Made by a program: the position numbers and the translations under genes
Source of the DNA: Streptococcus massiliensis DSM 18628
Lineage (GTDB): Bacteria; Bacillota; Bacilli; Lactobacillales; Streptococcaceae
Length of the DNA stretch: 64,000 nucleotides
Assembly: GCF_000380065.1 (NCBI RefSeq)
Contig: NZ_KB904387.1
Location: 31,476-95,475 of the forward strand
Direction of reading: 5' to 3'
The notes under the pieces: model-generated
Databases searched by the model: none
What the model saw: only the letters and a program-made list of their open reading frames with translations
Told to the model about the DNA's origin: nothing
Shown: one piece after another, positions 55,354 through 64,000 of the stretch
Layout of the letters: every line of letters starts with the position of its first letter
Position numbering within the stretch: position 1 is the first letter of the stretch

Positions 55354-56361
55354 ATGGACGCTAGCCTATTTACTCAGATCAATACCTCTATCAGTGTGCG
55401 TGAGAGTTCTTTTATTAGGCAGGAGCAGTATCAGCAAATCCTACAGGCCAAGGATAATGAGGCGCTGGCTTTAATTATAATGGGAACGCCTTATCATTTA
55501 GATGAACTAGCTTTAGAGGATTTAAATGCTATTGAGCGAGCACTGATGAAGCACTTGTGTCAAGAATATGCTTGGGCTTTTGAAAATAGTCCACGGAGCC
55601 AAATTGTTGAAGCTTATTCCTTGAAATACACTTATCATAATTTAAAAGTATTGCTCAAAGGTAAGGCGAGTCAAAAGAATCTAGAAAATTTGCTCATTCC
55701 TATCGGGGGGCATTCTTATAGTCAGTTGGAGCATTTGGTGGCGACGATGACTGCTGAACACTGCTCTGATTTCATGCAAGGAGAGGTGCTAGAAACTTGG
55801 CAGGAATATCTGGATTACCAAGACTTGCGCGTGCTAGAAATTGGGATGGATATGGCTTATTTTAGGCATTTGTATCTGTTGGCTAATGAAGTGGCAGAGC
55901 CTGTTTTGCAGCAACTGGTGGGCTTATTTATTGATTTTTATAATTTGATAACAGTTGAACGAGCCTATAAGCAAGGGAAACCACGTAGTTTTATGCATCA
56001 ACTATTGTCTGATCAGGGCAGCTTAGAAGCCACAGAATTGATTGATTTGGTTAAGACAGGGCAGGTTGCTGACTGGTTTGCAACCATTAATCCTTGTCCT
56101 TATGACTTGGACTTACGAAGTTATGAAGAAAAGATGCGTCAAGGATTGCTAACAGTTTCTGAGCTGGAATACTTGGCGGACTTACTTCAATGGAAAGTTT
56201 TGGAGCAAGCAAAATATCAAGTAGATGGTGCCTTGCCATTAATACGCTATTTGCAAGGCAAGGAATTTGAGGTTAAAAATCTTCGTTTGTTGTTGACTGC
56301 GCATGCGAATCATTTACCTACCGAACTTGTCAAAGAAAGGATGCGACCGATTTATGGCTAA
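55354..56361 (+). CDS. ntpC: V-type ATP synthase subunit C
   Basis: A 335-residue, all-helical V-ATPase C/d subunit that sits on top of the rotor ring and connects it to the central shaft. The internal repeats and conserved helix ends (MGTPYHL, NLKVLLKGKASQKNLENLL, RYLQGKEFEVKNLRLLL) fit the family. AGGAGG precedes ATG 55354. The end overlaps the subunit F gene by 8 bp. Confidence 0.9.
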   Translation: MDASLFTQINTSISVRESSFIRQEQYQQILQAKDNEALALIIMGTPYHLDELALEDLNAIERALMKHLCQEYAWAFENSPRSQIVEAYSLKYTYHNLKVLLKGKASQKNLENLLIPIGGHSYSQLEHLVATMTAEHCSDFMQGEVLETWQEYLDYQDLRVLEIGMDMAYFRHLYLLANEVAEPVLQQLVGLFIDFYNLITVERAYKQGKPRSFMHQLLSDQGSLEATELIDLVKTGQVADWFATINPCPYDLDLRSYEEKMRQGLLTVSELEYLADLLQWKVLEQAKYQVDGALPLIRYLQGKEFEVKNLRLLLTAHANHLPTELVKERMRPIYG

Positions 56362-56674
56362 TAAAACCTATAAAATTGGAGTAGTAGGAAATCGTGATGC
56401 AATTTTACCTTTTCGTTTGATTGGTTTTCAGACATTTCCAGTTAAAGAAGCTCAAGAAGCTATCAATATCCTGCGGCAGCTCAGTCGTGATAAGTTTGGA
56501 GTGATTTATTTGACGGAGGATATGGCACGGGAAATTCCTGAAACGCTTGCTTATTACGACCAGCAGGTGACACCTGCTGTTATTCTCATTCCAACGCATC
56601 AGGGAAGTAGTGGATTGGGACGAGCTCGCTTGCAAGAAAATGTCGAAAAGGCAGTTGGACAAAATATTTTGTAA
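56354..56674 (+). CDS. ntpG: V-type ATP synthase subunit F
   Basis: A 106-residue Rossmann-like protein (KIGVVGNRDAILPFRLIGF; FGVIYLTEDMAREI; PAVILIPTHQGSSGLG) that binds subunit D in the central rotor shaft. ATG 56354 overlaps ntpC; an upstream in-frame codon at 56303 would overlap by 59 bp and is not supported. In E. hirae this subunit is named NtpG. 105 bp without a gene separates it from ntpA. Confidence 0.88.
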   Translation: MANKTYKIGVVGNRDAILPFRLIGFQTFPVKEAQEAINILRQLSRDKFGVIYLTEDMAREIPETLAYYDQQVTPAVILIPTHQGSSGLGRARLQENVEKAVGQNIL

Positions 56675-56779
56675 GCTAGAATTGTTGGAAATCGGCTATT
56701 TGGTTATTGTCATCACTACGCTAAAAATGCCAAACAGGAATAAGTTTGCTAATGAGTTCACATCATATGGAGAAGTAAT

Positions 56780-58570
56780 TTGAGTCAAGGTAAAATTATT
56801 AAAGTTTCAGGTCCTCTGGTGGTTGCATCAGGCATGCAAAAAGCCAACATTCAGGATATTTGTCGTGTTGGTGAGCTGGGACTTATCGGTGAAATTATTG
56901 AAATGCGGCGCGATGAAGCGTCTATTCAAGTTTATGAAGAAACATCTGGACTTGGACCGGGTGAGCCTGTTGTGACAACAGGGCGCCCTTTGTCTGTTGA
57001 ACTGGGTCCAGGTTTGATTGCTCAGATGTTTGACGGTATTCAGCGCCCGCTGGAACGTTTTCAAAAGGTGGCGCATAGTGACTTTCTGATAAGGGGTATG
57101 CAGGTTCCTCCGCTAAATCGTCAGAGTTTATGGGAATTTGTGCCAAGTCTTGAAGTCGGAAGTAAGGTAGAGGCTGGCGATATTCTAGGTCTTGTACAAG
57201 AGACGGCTCTGGTTGAGCACCGTATCATGGTACCTTTTGGAGTGAGTGGTCGTTTGGTTAAAATTGAGACTGGAAGTTTTACAGTTGAAGATATCGTTTA
57301 CCAAATTGAACAAAAGGATGGCAAGGTTTTTTCTGGTACCCTCATGCAGACATGGCCTGTACGACACGGGCGTCCTTTTGCTCAAAAATTGATTCCGCTT
57401 GAACCTTTAGTAACTGGTCAACGGGTCATTGACACCTTCTTTCCAGTTACCAAGGGTGGTGCGGCAGCTGTTCCGGGGCCTTTCGGTGCTGGAAAGACAG
57501 TTGTGCAGCATCAAGTTGCAAAATTCGCTAATGTAGATATTGTCATCTATGTAGGCTGTGGTGAACGTGGCAATGAAATGACCGATGTGCTCAATGAATT
57601 TCCAGAGTTGCGTGATCCAGCGACAGGAGAATCCATTATGCAGCGAACGGTTTTGATTGCCAATACTTCTAATATGCCAGTAGCTGCACGGGAGGCATCA
57701 ATTTATACAGGCATTACCATTGCGGAATATTTCCGTGATATGGGTTATTCAGTGGCGATTATGGCAGATTCGACCTCACGCTGGGCAGAAGCTCTTCGTG
57801 AAATGTCAGGTCGTTTGGAAGAAATGCCAGGCGATGAAGGGTATCCAGCCTATTTAGGTAGTCGGATCGCAGAATATTATGAGCGTGCCGGTCGAGTCAA
57901 AGCTCTTGGACAAGACGGGCGTGAAGGGAGCGTAACAGCCATCGGCGCCGTTTCACCTCCGGGAGGAGATATTTCAGAACCTGTCACGCAAAATACTTTA
58001 CGTATTGTTAAAGTTTTTTGGGGATTGGATGCACAATTAGCGCAGCGCCGCCATTTTCCAGCTATCAATTGGTTGAGTTCATATTCACTTTATCTGGATG
58101 AAGTTGGACAATACATCGATCGTCATCAGGAAATTTCTTGGGCAGAAAAAGTGACAAGGGCTATGAATCTTTTGCAAAAGGAAAGCGAGTTGGAGGAGAT
58201 TGTTCGCTTAGTTGGTCTAGATTCGTTGTCGGAAAAAGATCGTTTGACGATGAATTCTGCCAAGATGTTGCGTGAGGACTACCTTCAACAAAATGCTTTT
58301 GATGAAGTGGATACCTATACTTCTTTTGCTAAACAGGTAGCACTTTTAACGAATATTCTCGCTTTTGATGAACAAGCTAATCGAGCTCTGAGCCTAGGTG
58401 CCTATTTTAAGGAAATCATGGAGGGAACGGTTGAATTGCGAGATCGAATTGCGCGTGCAAAATTTATCCATGAAGATCACCTAAAGGAAATTGAGAAGAT
58501 TCAACAAGAGATTCAGGAAACATTGCAACATATTCTTGCTCAAGGAGGACTGGATAATGACAGCCATTAA
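56780..58570 (+). CDS. ntpA: V-type ATP synthase catalytic subunit A
   Basis: A 596-residue catalytic subunit. P-loop GPFGAGKTV near residue 234, Walker B-like [22 protein letters not shown], the A-specific insertion region between the barrel and P-loop, and GERGNEMT with the catalytic Glu. Start is TTG 56780 with GGAG 7 bases upstream. The last 14 bases overlap ntpB. Confidence 0.96.
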   Translation: MSQGKIIKVSGPLVVASGMQKANIQDICRVGELGLIGEIIEMRRDEASIQVYEETSGLGPGEPVVTTGRPLSVELGPGLIAQMFDGIQRPLERFQKVAHSDFLIRGMQVPPLNRQSLWEFVPSLEVGSKVEAGDILGLVQETALVEHRIMVPFGVSGRLVKIETGSFTVEDIVYQIEQKDGKVFSGTLMQTWPVRHGRPFAQKLIPLEPLVTGQRVIDTFFPVTKGGAAAVPGPFGAGKTVVQHQVAKFANVDIVIYVGCGERGNEMTDVLNEFPELRDPATGESIMQRTVLIANTSNMPVAAREASIYTGITIAEYFRDMGYSVAIMADSTSRWAEALREMSGRLEEMPGDEGYPAYLGSRIAEYYERAGRVKALGQDGREGSVTAIGAVSPPGGDISEPVTQNTLRIVKVFWGLDAQLAQRRHFPAINWLSSYSLYLDEVGQYIDRHQEISWAEKVTRAMNLLQKESELEEIVRLVGLDSLSEKDRLTMNSAKMLREDYLQQNAFDEVDTYTSFAKQVALLTNILAFDEQANRALSLGAYFKEIMEGTVELRDRIARAKFIHEDHLKEIEKIQQEIQETLQHILAQGGLDNDSH

Positions 58571-59939
58571 GGAATATCGAACGGTGAGCGAAATAGTTGG
58601 GCCTCTTATGATTGTGGAACAAGTGGCTGGTGTTCATTTCAATGAACTAGTCGAAATTAAGTTACACGATGGGAGCATTCGGCGAGGACAAGTGCTGGAA
58701 GTTCAAGAAGATAGAGCAATGGTACAACTTTTTGAAGGTTCTAGTGGCATGAATTTGGAGCAAACGAAGGTTCGTTTTACTGGCCACCCTTTGGAGTTGC
58801 CAGTATCAGAGGATATGATCGGACGAATTTTTAATGGTATGGGGAAACCAATCGACAGTGGACCTGAAATTTTGCCAGAAAAATTTTTAGACATAGATGG
58901 TCAGGCAATTAATCCTGTGGCGCGTGATTATCCTGATGAGTTTATTCAGACAGGGATTTCGGCTATTGATCATCTCAATACTTTGGTCAGAGGACAAAAA
59001 TTACCTGTTTTCTCTGGGTCAGGCTTGCCTCATAAGGAGTTGGCAGCGCAAATTGCTCGTCAGGCGACCGTGCTTCACTCTAATGAAAACTTTGCTGTAG
59101 TATTTGCTGCTATGGGTATTACTTTTGAAGAAGCGGAATTCTTCATGAATGACTTGCGAGAAACAGGAGCGATTGACCGCTCGGTACTTTTTATCAATCT
59201 AGCAAATGACCCTGCTATTGAACGAATTGCCACTCCTCGGATTGCCTTGACCACTGCAGAATATCTAGCCTTTGAAAAAGATATGCATGTTTTAGTTATC
59301 ATGACGGACATGACAAATTATTGTGAAGCCTTGCGCGAAGTATCAGCTGCTCGTCGCGAAGTTCCAGGACGTCGTGGTTACCCCGGCTATCTCTACACCA
59401 ACTTATCTACTCTTTATGAGCGAGCTGGACGCTTGGTCGGCAAGAAAGGTTCAGTGACACAAATTCCGATTTTATCTATGCCAGAAGATGATATTACTCA
59501 TCCGATTCCAGATTTGACGGGATACATCACCGAAGGACAGATTATTTTGTCACGTGATTTATACAATAGTGGCTACCGCCCGCCAATCAATGTTTTGCCC
59601 TCTCTTTCACGGCTTAAGGACAAAGGTTCTGGTGAAGGAAAAACGCGAGGTGATCATGCCGCAACCATGAATCAGCTTTTTGCAGCTTATGCCCAAGGGA
59701 AACAGGCTAAGGAGCTGGCTGTTGTTTTGGGCGAATCAGCCCTATCTGACACAGATAAATTATACGTTCGTTTTACAGAGCGCTTTGAACAAGAATACAT
59801 CAATCAAGGTTTTGATACCAATCGTACCATTGAAGAAAGTTTGGATTTGGGCTGGGAATTATTATCTATTTTACCGCGTACTGAACTCAAGCGGATTAAA
59901 GATGACATGATTAACCAATACCTGCCACAAAAGGAGTGA
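58557..59939 (+). CDS. ntpB: V-type ATP synthase subunit B
   Basis: A 460-residue non-catalytic nucleotide-binding-fold subunit. As usual it lacks a functional P-loop ([11 protein letters not shown] in place of GxxxxGKT) and has the arginine-finger region [21 protein letters not shown]. Alternates with A in the head. ATG 58557 is preceded by CAAGGAGGAC and lies within the end of ntpA. Confidence 0.95.
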   Translation: MTAIKEYRTVSEIVGPLMIVEQVAGVHFNELVEIKLHDGSIRRGQVLEVQEDRAMVQLFEGSSGMNLEQTKVRFTGHPLELPVSEDMIGRIFNGMGKPIDSGPEILPEKFLDIDGQAINPVARDYPDEFIQTGISAIDHLNTLVRGQKLPVFSGSGLPHKELAAQIARQATVLHSNENFAVVFAAMGITFEEAEFFMNDLRETGAIDRSVLFINLANDPAIERIATPRIALTTAEYLAFEKDMHVLVIMTDMTNYCEALREVSAARREVPGRRGYPGYLYTNLSTLYERAGRLVGKKGSVTQIPILSMPEDDITHPIPDLTGYITEGQIILSRDLYNSGYRPPINVLPSLSRLKDKGSGEGKTRGDHAATMNQLFAAYAQGKQAKELAVVLGESALSDTDKLYVRFTERFEQEYINQGFDTNRTIEESLDLGWELLSILPRTELKRIKDDMINQYLPQKE

Positions 59940-59943
59940 GAAA

Positions 59944-60579
59944 ATGGCACGTCTAAATGTGAAACCCACTCGAATGGAACTAAATAATCTAAAAGACCGC
60001 TTGAAAACAGCTAGTCGTGGGCATAAATTGCTTAAAGATAAGCGAGATGAATTGATGCGCCGGTTTATCGAAGCTGTACGAGAAAATGACCGCCTGCGTC
60101 AAAATGTTGAGCAGGCTCTAGTTGGCCATATGCAAGATTTTGTTCTGGCAAAGGCTTTGGAAAGCGATCAAATGGTTGAAGAAATATTTGCCGTACCTAC
60201 ACGTCAGGTCAATCTTCATATCGAAATAGAGAATATCATGAGTGTCCGTGTGCCGAGGTTTCACGCACGGATTGAAAATCCCTATGGTGATGATGAAGGA
60301 GATGTTGTGTATAGCTATCTAGCTTCTAACAGTCAGATGGATGCGACTATTCAAGAAATGATCCATTTGCAACAAGATTTGCTGCGCCTTGCTGAAATTG
60401 AAAAGACTTGCCAACTCATGGCAGATGAAATTGAAAAAACTCGTCGCCGAGTCAATGGTCTGGAATATTCGACCATTCCTGATCTAGAAGAGACCATTTA
60501 TTATATTGAAATGAAGTTAGAAGAGGCTGAACGAGCGAGTCTTGTCCGCATGATGAAAGTAAAAGATAAGAAATCGTAA
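59944..60579 (+). CDS. ntpD: V-type ATP synthase subunit D
   Basis: A 211-residue central shaft subunit: long N- and C-terminal helices forming an antiparallel coiled coil, with the conserved start [37 protein letters not shown] and the C-terminal [19 protein letters not shown]. Last gene of the V-ATPase operon (order: stalk, I, K, E, C, F, A, B, D); no ntpJ K+ transporter follows. Confidence 0.94.
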   Translation: MARLNVKPTRMELNNLKDRLKTASRGHKLLKDKRDELMRRFIEAVRENDRLRQNVEQALVGHMQDFVLAKALESDQMVEEIFAVPTRQVNLHIEIENIMSVRVPRFHARIENPYGDDEGDVVYSYLASNSQMDATIQEMIHLQQDLLRLAEIEKTCQLMADEIEKTRRRVNGLEYSTIPDLEETIYYIEMKLEEAERASLVRMMKVKDKKS

Positions 60580-60617
60580 AAGGATACCATTCCCCAAAAG
60601 GAGTGCTGCCCTTTTTT
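60578..60617. terminator. Terminator at the end of the V-ATPase operon
   Basis: AAAAGG / CCTTTT outer stem and CATTCC / GGAGTG inner stem, T6 tract; can also serve the convergent NUDIX gene. Confidence 0.6.
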
Positions 60618-60621
60618 ATAT

Positions 60622-61245
60622 TTATTTAGTCAATTGTGCTTGCCAGTCAGGCTGTTCAGCTGCTGCAAAGCACATGGTAATCTGTGCAGCTGTAGTTTTC
60701 GTCTCGATTAGCTCTGGAAGTTCATCTAATCCAAAGAAGGCAGTTGCCAGAGTTTCATTATTCTTTTGAAATTTACCACCTAGTGAACGGCAGAGGAAGA
60801 AAGTCTTGTAGACTGAAAGTAAGCTGTTCTTCGCATTGTGTTTGGAGCGATCTTGTAGTGCAATGAGGCGCTCCACAACAACATCAAGTCCAGTCTCTTC
60901 TTTAACTTCCTTGACAGCATTTTCGCTGGGGGTTAGACCAATATCGCACCAGCCACCGGGCAAAGCCCACAGACCAGAAGTTTCCTTTACCAGAAGAATT
61001 TTTCCATCTTGAAAAATAGCAGAACGGGTATCAATTTTGGGTGTCTGGTAGCCAGAGTCTGAACAGTAAAGCTCAGTTACCAGCTCTAAACTTAAACTGG
61101 TCTTTTGGGAAATCATTTCTGCAGCAATTTCCCGCATGCGTTCGCAGCGTTCATGATCAAAAAAATCTTTACCATAGAAAAGTCCAGTCTGTGCAAGAGC
61201 TTGCAATTCTACAGCCCAATCCAACAATTTATCTCCAGTAGACAT
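60622..61245 (-). CDS. NUDIX hydrolase with NUDIX N-terminal domain
   Basis: A 207-residue protein with an N-terminal helical domain (~1-65) and a NUDIX domain. The Nudix box is GGWCDIGLTPSENAVKEVKEETGL: the REUxEE part (KEVKEE) that binds Mg2+ is intact, while the Glu expected earlier in the box is Leu. This pattern resembles ADP-ribose/nucleotide-sugar hydrolases with such an N-terminal domain. Substrate unknown. GGAGGAAAAC precedes ATG 61245. Single-gene unit. Confidence 0.87.
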   Translation of the reverse strand: MSTGDKLLDWAVELQALAQTGLFYGKDFFDHERCERMREIAAEMISQKTSLSLELVTELYCSDSGYQTPKIDTRSAIFQDGKILLVKETSGLWALPGGWCDIGLTPSENAVKEVKEETGLDVVVERLIALQDRSKHNAKNSLLSVYKTFFLCRSLGGKFQKNNETLATAFFGLDELPELIETKTTAAQITMCFAAAEQPDWQAQLTK

Positions 61246-61314
61246 TTGTTTTCCTCCTTTTCCTTTATTTCTTCTAGTCTAAATCATTTCTCAAAGAATG
61301 GCAAATGAAAAATA

Positions 61315-61348
61315 AAAAAGCTCTGACAATAATCTGCCAGAACTCCTG
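61315..61348 (-). terminator. Terminator after guaA
   Basis: Minus strand: TCTGGCA / TGTCAGA stem (one G-T pair), 6-nt loop, AGC then T6. Confidence 0.65.
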
Positions 61349-61351
61349 TTT

Positions 61352-62905
61352 TTATTCCCACTCAACTGTTGCGGGTGGTTTGCTGGTGATGTCGTAGACG
61401 ATGCGATTGACATGGTCAACTTCGTTGACGATGCGGACAGAAATCTTTTGTAGCACTTCCCAAGGGATTTTGGCAAAATCAGCCGTCATCCCGTCGATAG
61501 AAGTGATCGCGCGAATGGCAATCGTGTAATCGTAAGTGCGTCCGTCACCCATAACGCCAACAGAACGAACGCCTGTATTGACTGTGAAGTATTGCCAGAT
61601 GTTGCGGTCAAGCCCCGCTTTAGCGATTTCTTCGCGCAGGATAGCGTCCGACTCGCGCACAGTTTCCAGTTTTTCCTCGGTAATTTCGCCCATAACGCGG
61701 ATAGCGAGCCCTGGGCCTGGGAATGGCTGGCGCCAGACAATTTCATCAGGCATACCAAGCTCGGTTCCTAGAGCACGAACTTCGTCCTTATACAGGGTAT
61801 TGAGCGGTTCAATCAACTTAAACTGCATATCCTCGGGCAGCCCGCCCACATTGTGGTGAGATTTAATCGTCTGTGCTGTATCCGTCCCAGACTCGATGAC
61901 ATCGGTATAAAGAGTTCCTTGCGCCAGAAAAGCAACGTCTGTCAGCTTGCTTGCTTCATCGTCAAAGACATAGACAAACTCATTTCCGATGATTTTCCGC
62001 TTTTGTTCAGGATCGGAAACGCCTGCTAGCTTGTCAAGGAAGCGCTTAGCAGCATCCGCTTTGACAATATTGAGGCCAAACTTGCCTCCCAGCATGTCCA
62101 TGACTTGGTCGGCTTCGCCCTTGCGCAGAAGTCCGTGGTCAACAAAGATGCAGATAAGCTGGTCGCCAATTGCCTTTTGCAAGAGCACGCCGACAACAGA
62201 AGAATCAACGCCGCCAGACAGACCCAGCAGAACTTTCTTGTCTCCGACCGTTTGACGAATTTTTTGAATTTCCATGTCGATGAAATTATCCATGCTCCAG
62301 TCACCCTTGGCACCGCAGATAGTAAGGGCAAAATTCCGCAAAATATCATAACCGTAAACAGAATGGCGCACCTCTGGGTGGAACTGAATGCCGTAAATCT
62401 GCTTAGCGGGATTTTCAATAGCGGCGAATGGACAATCAGCAGAAGTCCCTGTACGGACAAAGCCAGCTGGAATTTCTGTCACGGCGTCACCGTGGCTCAT
62501 TAAGACCAACTGCTCTTCAGGCGTGCCTTCAAAGAGCTGAGAAGCTGTGTGAGTGAGTTCAGATTGCCCATACTCGCGATTACCAGCCTTGTCGGCAGGG
62601 ACAACCTTACCGCCCAATTTGTGGGTTAAAAGCTGCATACCGTAGCAAATCCCCAAAATAGGAATCCCCAACTCAAAAATCTCTGGGTCAATGTCGAAAG
62701 AGCCTTTTTCGTAGACCGAATTTGGACCACCAGACAGAACGATTCCGACAGGATGAATAGCGCGCACCTCATCAGCAGTAATTTTATGGCTTTTCAATTC
62801 AGAAAAGACCCCGATTTCTCGAATGCGGCGCGAAATCAGTTGATTGTACTGGCTGCCGTAGTCCAGTACGATGATTTTTTCCACATCTTGCGTATTTGTA
62901 GGCAT
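61352..62905 (-). CDS. guaA: GMP synthase (glutamine-hydrolysing)
   Basis: A 517-residue two-domain enzyme making GMP from XMP. Class I glutaminase domain (~1-200) with nucleophile GICYGMQ and His/Glu in FHPEV; ATP-pyrophosphatase domain with PP-loop [10 protein letters not shown]-terminal dimerisation domain ending KPPATVEWE. The leader is short and contains no guanine riboswitch. GAGGGGAAC is the ribosome site. Divergent from the GntR gene. Confidence 0.97.
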   Translation of the reverse strand: MPTNTQDVEKIIVLDYGSQYNQLISRRIREIGVFSELKSHKITADEVRAIHPVGIVLSGGPNSVYEKGSFDIDPEIFELGIPILGICYGMQLLTHKLGGKVVPADKAGNREYGQSELTHTASQLFEGTPEEQLVLMSHGDAVTEIPAGFVRTGTSADCPFAAIENPAKQIYGIQFHPEVRHSVYGYDILRNFALTICGAKGDWSMDNFIDMEIQKIRQTVGDKKVLLGLSGGVDSSVVGVLLQKAIGDQLICIFVDHGLLRKGEADQVMDMLGGKFGLNIVKADAAKRFLDKLAGVSDPEQKRKIIGNEFVYVFDDEASKLTDVAFLAQGTLYTDVIESGTDTAQTIKSHHNVGGLPEDMQFKLIEPLNTLYKDEVRALGTELGMPDEIVWRQPFPGPGLAIRVMGEITEEKLETVRESDAILREEIAKAGLDRNIWQYFTVNTGVRSVGVMGDGRTYDYTIAIRAITSIDGMTADFAKIPWEVLQKISVRIVNEVDHVNRIVYDITSKPPATVEWE

Positions 62906-62938
62906 TATGTTCCCCTCTAAAAATTTATCTTTTGCCCT

Positions 62939-62968
62939 ATTCTAACACAAACAAAAGAATTTTACCAA
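62939..62968 (-). promoter_or_regulatory. guaA promoter
   Basis: Minus-strand -35 TTGGTA (62963-62968), 18-bp spacer, extended -10 TGT-TAGAAT (hexamer 62939-62944). Confidence 0.5.
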
Positions 62969-62983
62969 TTTTACCAAAGGGAT

Positions 62984-63012
62984 TTGACTTTTTCGATGAA
63001 GCTGATTAAAAT
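62984..63012 (+). promoter_or_regulatory. Promoter of the GntR gene
   Basis: -35 TTGACT (62984-62989), 17-bp spacer, -10 TAAAAT (63007-63012), 30 bases before the ATG. Confidence 0.65.
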
Positions 63013-63041
63013 AGGATCATAGAGCACAAAAGGAAGAAAAA

Positions 63042-63740
63042 ATGTTACCAGCATATATACAAATTCATGATCAGATTAAAAAAGAAATCGATGAAGAAGT
63101 CTGGAAAATCGGGCAACGTCTGCCTAGCGAGCGCGATTTGGCAGAGCATTTCGAGGTCAGCCGCATGACTCTACGTCAAGCGATCACGCTTTTGGTAGAA
63201 GAAGGAGTGCTGGAACGGCGCGTGGGAAGCGGTACTTTTGTTGCCAGTACTCGTGTTCAAGAAAAAATGCGTGGCACGACCAGTTTCACTGAGATTATCA
63301 AGACTCAGGGCAAGGAGCCTTCTAGCCAGCTCATCTCTTATCGTCGAACTTTGCCTAGCAAGAAAGAGGTGGAACAGCTAGGGATCTTGCCTTCTGATAA
63401 CATCATTCGCATGGAGCGGGTTCGTTATGCTGACAAGGTGCCCGTAGTCTATGAAGTGGCATCTGTTCCTGAAAAATTTATCAAAAACTTTAAAAAAGAA
63501 GAAGTGACTAGCCATTTCTTTCAAACTTTGCAGGAGCACGGCTATAAGATTGGCAAGTCACAGCAGACCATTTATGCGCGCTTGGCTAATGAAAAAATTG
63601 CAGCTTATTTAGAAATTCCACGTGGGCATGCTATTTTGGGACTAACACAGATTTCTTATTTTGATGATGGAACCGCTTTTGAGTACGTAAAAAGTCAGTA
63701 TGTCGGTGATCGTTTTGAGTTTTATTTGGAAAATAACTAA
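63042..63740 (+). CDS. GntR/HutC family regulator with UTRA domain
   Basis: A 232-residue regulator: GntR winged helix (GQRLPSERDLAEHFEVSRMTLRQAITLLVEEGVLERRVGSGTF) and a C-terminal UTRA ligand-binding domain (residues ~90-230; RVRYADKVPVVYE, YFDDGTAFEYVKSQYVGDRFEFYLE). Resembles NagR/YvoA, which sense glucosamine-6-phosphate, but the ligand here is not proven. It diverges from guaA. AAGGAAG is the ribosome site. Confidence 0.88.
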   Translation: MLPAYIQIHDQIKKEIDEEVWKIGQRLPSERDLAEHFEVSRMTLRQAITLLVEEGVLERRVGSGTFVASTRVQEKMRGTTSFTEIIKTQGKEPSSQLISYRRTLPSKKEVEQLGILPSDNIIRMERVRYADKVPVVYEVASVPEKFIKNFKKEEVTSHFFQTLQEHGYKIGKSQQTIYARLANEKIAAYLEIPRGHAILGLTQISYFDDGTAFEYVKSQYVGDRFEFYLENN

Positions 63741-63760
63741 GAGCCTGGGACAATAGTCCC
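63741..63760. repeat. Short sequence shared with the end of the 171-bp repeat
   Basis: GAGCCTGGGACAATAGT matches, with one mismatch over 17 bases, the reverse complement of the right end of the 171-bp repeat (GAGGCTGGGACAATAGT). It forms a GGGAC/GTCCC hairpin and starts right after the GntR stop, upstream of the transposase gene. Confidence 0.55.
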
Positions 63761-63768
63761 TTATCTCC

Positions 63769-63800
63769 AAAAAAAGCAACGGCAAATCCGTTGCTTTTTT
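63769..63800. terminator. Strong bidirectional terminator
   Basis: AAAAAAGCAACGG / CCGTTGCTTTTTT: perfect 13-bp stem with a 5-nt loop. It isolates the GntR gene from the transposase gene. Confidence 0.9.
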
Positions 63801-63818
63801 GCATGGTTGCGATAGTCT

Positions 63819-63827
63819 TGGTAAAAT
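63819..63827 (+). promoter_or_regulatory. Promoter of the transposase gene
   Basis: Extended -10 TGG-TAAAAT, predicted start near 63834; GAAAGG precedes the ATG at 63864. Confidence 0.5.
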
Positions 63828-63863
63828 AGAATTGCACAATAAACCATTTAGAAAGGCTATCCC

Positions 63864-64000
63864 ATGCATATTCACTATAACACAAATCAAACAACTTTAC
63901 CACTAGAAATCAGTTCTTTCTTGCCACAAGACCATCTCGTCTTTACGATTGAAAAAGTGGTGAATACTTTGGAGGATTGTCACTTCCACGCCTTCTATCA
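63864..64000 (+). CDS. IS1182-type transposase, N-terminal part
   Basis: ATG 63864 opens a frame that runs off the window after 45 codons: MHIHYNTNQTTLPLEISSFL, then PQDHLVFTIEKVVNTLEDCH. This is the N-terminus I associate with streptococcal IS1182-family DDE transposases, where a DUF772 region follows. Whether the element is intact, and where its right end lies, cannot be seen. Promoter and ribosome site appear complete. Confidence 0.75.
   Translation, partial: MHIHYNTNQTTLPLEISSFLPQDHLVFTIEKVVNTLEDCHFHAFY

Larger units (their letters stand above)
63741..64000 (+). mobile_element. Left part of a probable IS1182-family element (partial)
   Basis: Inferred from the transposase start at 63864. 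The left boundary is uncertain: the hairpin GGGACAATAGTCCC at 63747-63760 and the terminator at 63769-63800 are plausible IS-end features. The right end is outside the window. Confidence 0.4.

Noticed and set aside
61352-62938. Guanine or xanthine riboswitch before guaA
   Set aside because: The predicted guaA leader is only about 30 nt, too short for a purine riboswitch aptamer.

Overview
The window is chromosomal DNA from a Streptococcus, most likely a viridans (sanguinis/mitis/anginosus-like) species. The evidence is gene content and order: folA-small membrane gene-clpX-ysxC, fruR-fruK-fruA, rexB-rexA, tdk-prfA-prmC-tsaC-glyA, rapZ-yvcK-whiA, a complete V-type ATPase operon, and many extended -10 (TGn) promoters with weak -35 boxes. 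The species cannot be settled from sequence reading alone. No tRNA, rRNA, CRISPR array or prophage was seen.

Layout. 1-6.7 kb: end of cca, an Uup-like ABC-F ATPase, glucokinase, an AT-rich gene of unknown function, a hydrolase, a small lipoprotein, then thyA and folA. 6.7-10.5 kb: small membrane protein, clpX, ysxC, then metK behind a roughly 500-nt structured leader. 10.5-20.4 kb: accessory, mostly minus-strand genes (DegV protein, Har-type flavoprotein disulfide reductase plus glutathione peroxidase, a MocR-like regulator without its PLP lysine, hemolysin III, a DUF1836 regulator, FMN reductase and MarR), with rpsP-khpA, a frameshifted acetyltransferase, YjbR and YaaA. 20.5-27.9 kb: tseB-like gene-aspB-asnS, ridA, rapZ-yvcK-whiA and ferredoxin-NADP reductase. 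28-33.6 kb: fructose operon and lepA. 33.8-41.5 kb: rexB-rexA and a PHP phosphatase. 41.5-51.7 kb: lipoprotein, tautomerase, tdk-prfA-prmC-tsaC-glyA, a nucleoid-associated protein, a lysozyme-like protein, a DUF915 hydrolase, a HAD protein and a DUF1002 protein. 51.8-60.6 kb: nine-gene V-ATPase operon. 60.6-64 kb: NUDIX hydrolase, guaA, GntR regulator, and the start of an IS1182-type transposase running off the edge.

Most of the window is conserved housekeeping. The most unusual signals are non-coding. (1) The metK leader looks like an SMK (SAM-III) riboswitch whose two halves are about 430 nt apart; the insert is a chain of hairpins, including a tandemly duplicated unit whose inner stems differ in a compensated way. 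(2) A 171-bp repeat is present twice, after metK and after lepA, with compensatory changes between the copies, and one end resembles the sequence next to the IS1182 transposase. (3) Three genes (yjbR, yaaA, tseB-like) have start codons exactly at the predicted +1 of an extended -10 promoter, so leaderless mRNAs are likely. (4) fruR seems to use an ATC start codon. Membrane rotor residues suggest that the V-ATPase pumps Na+.
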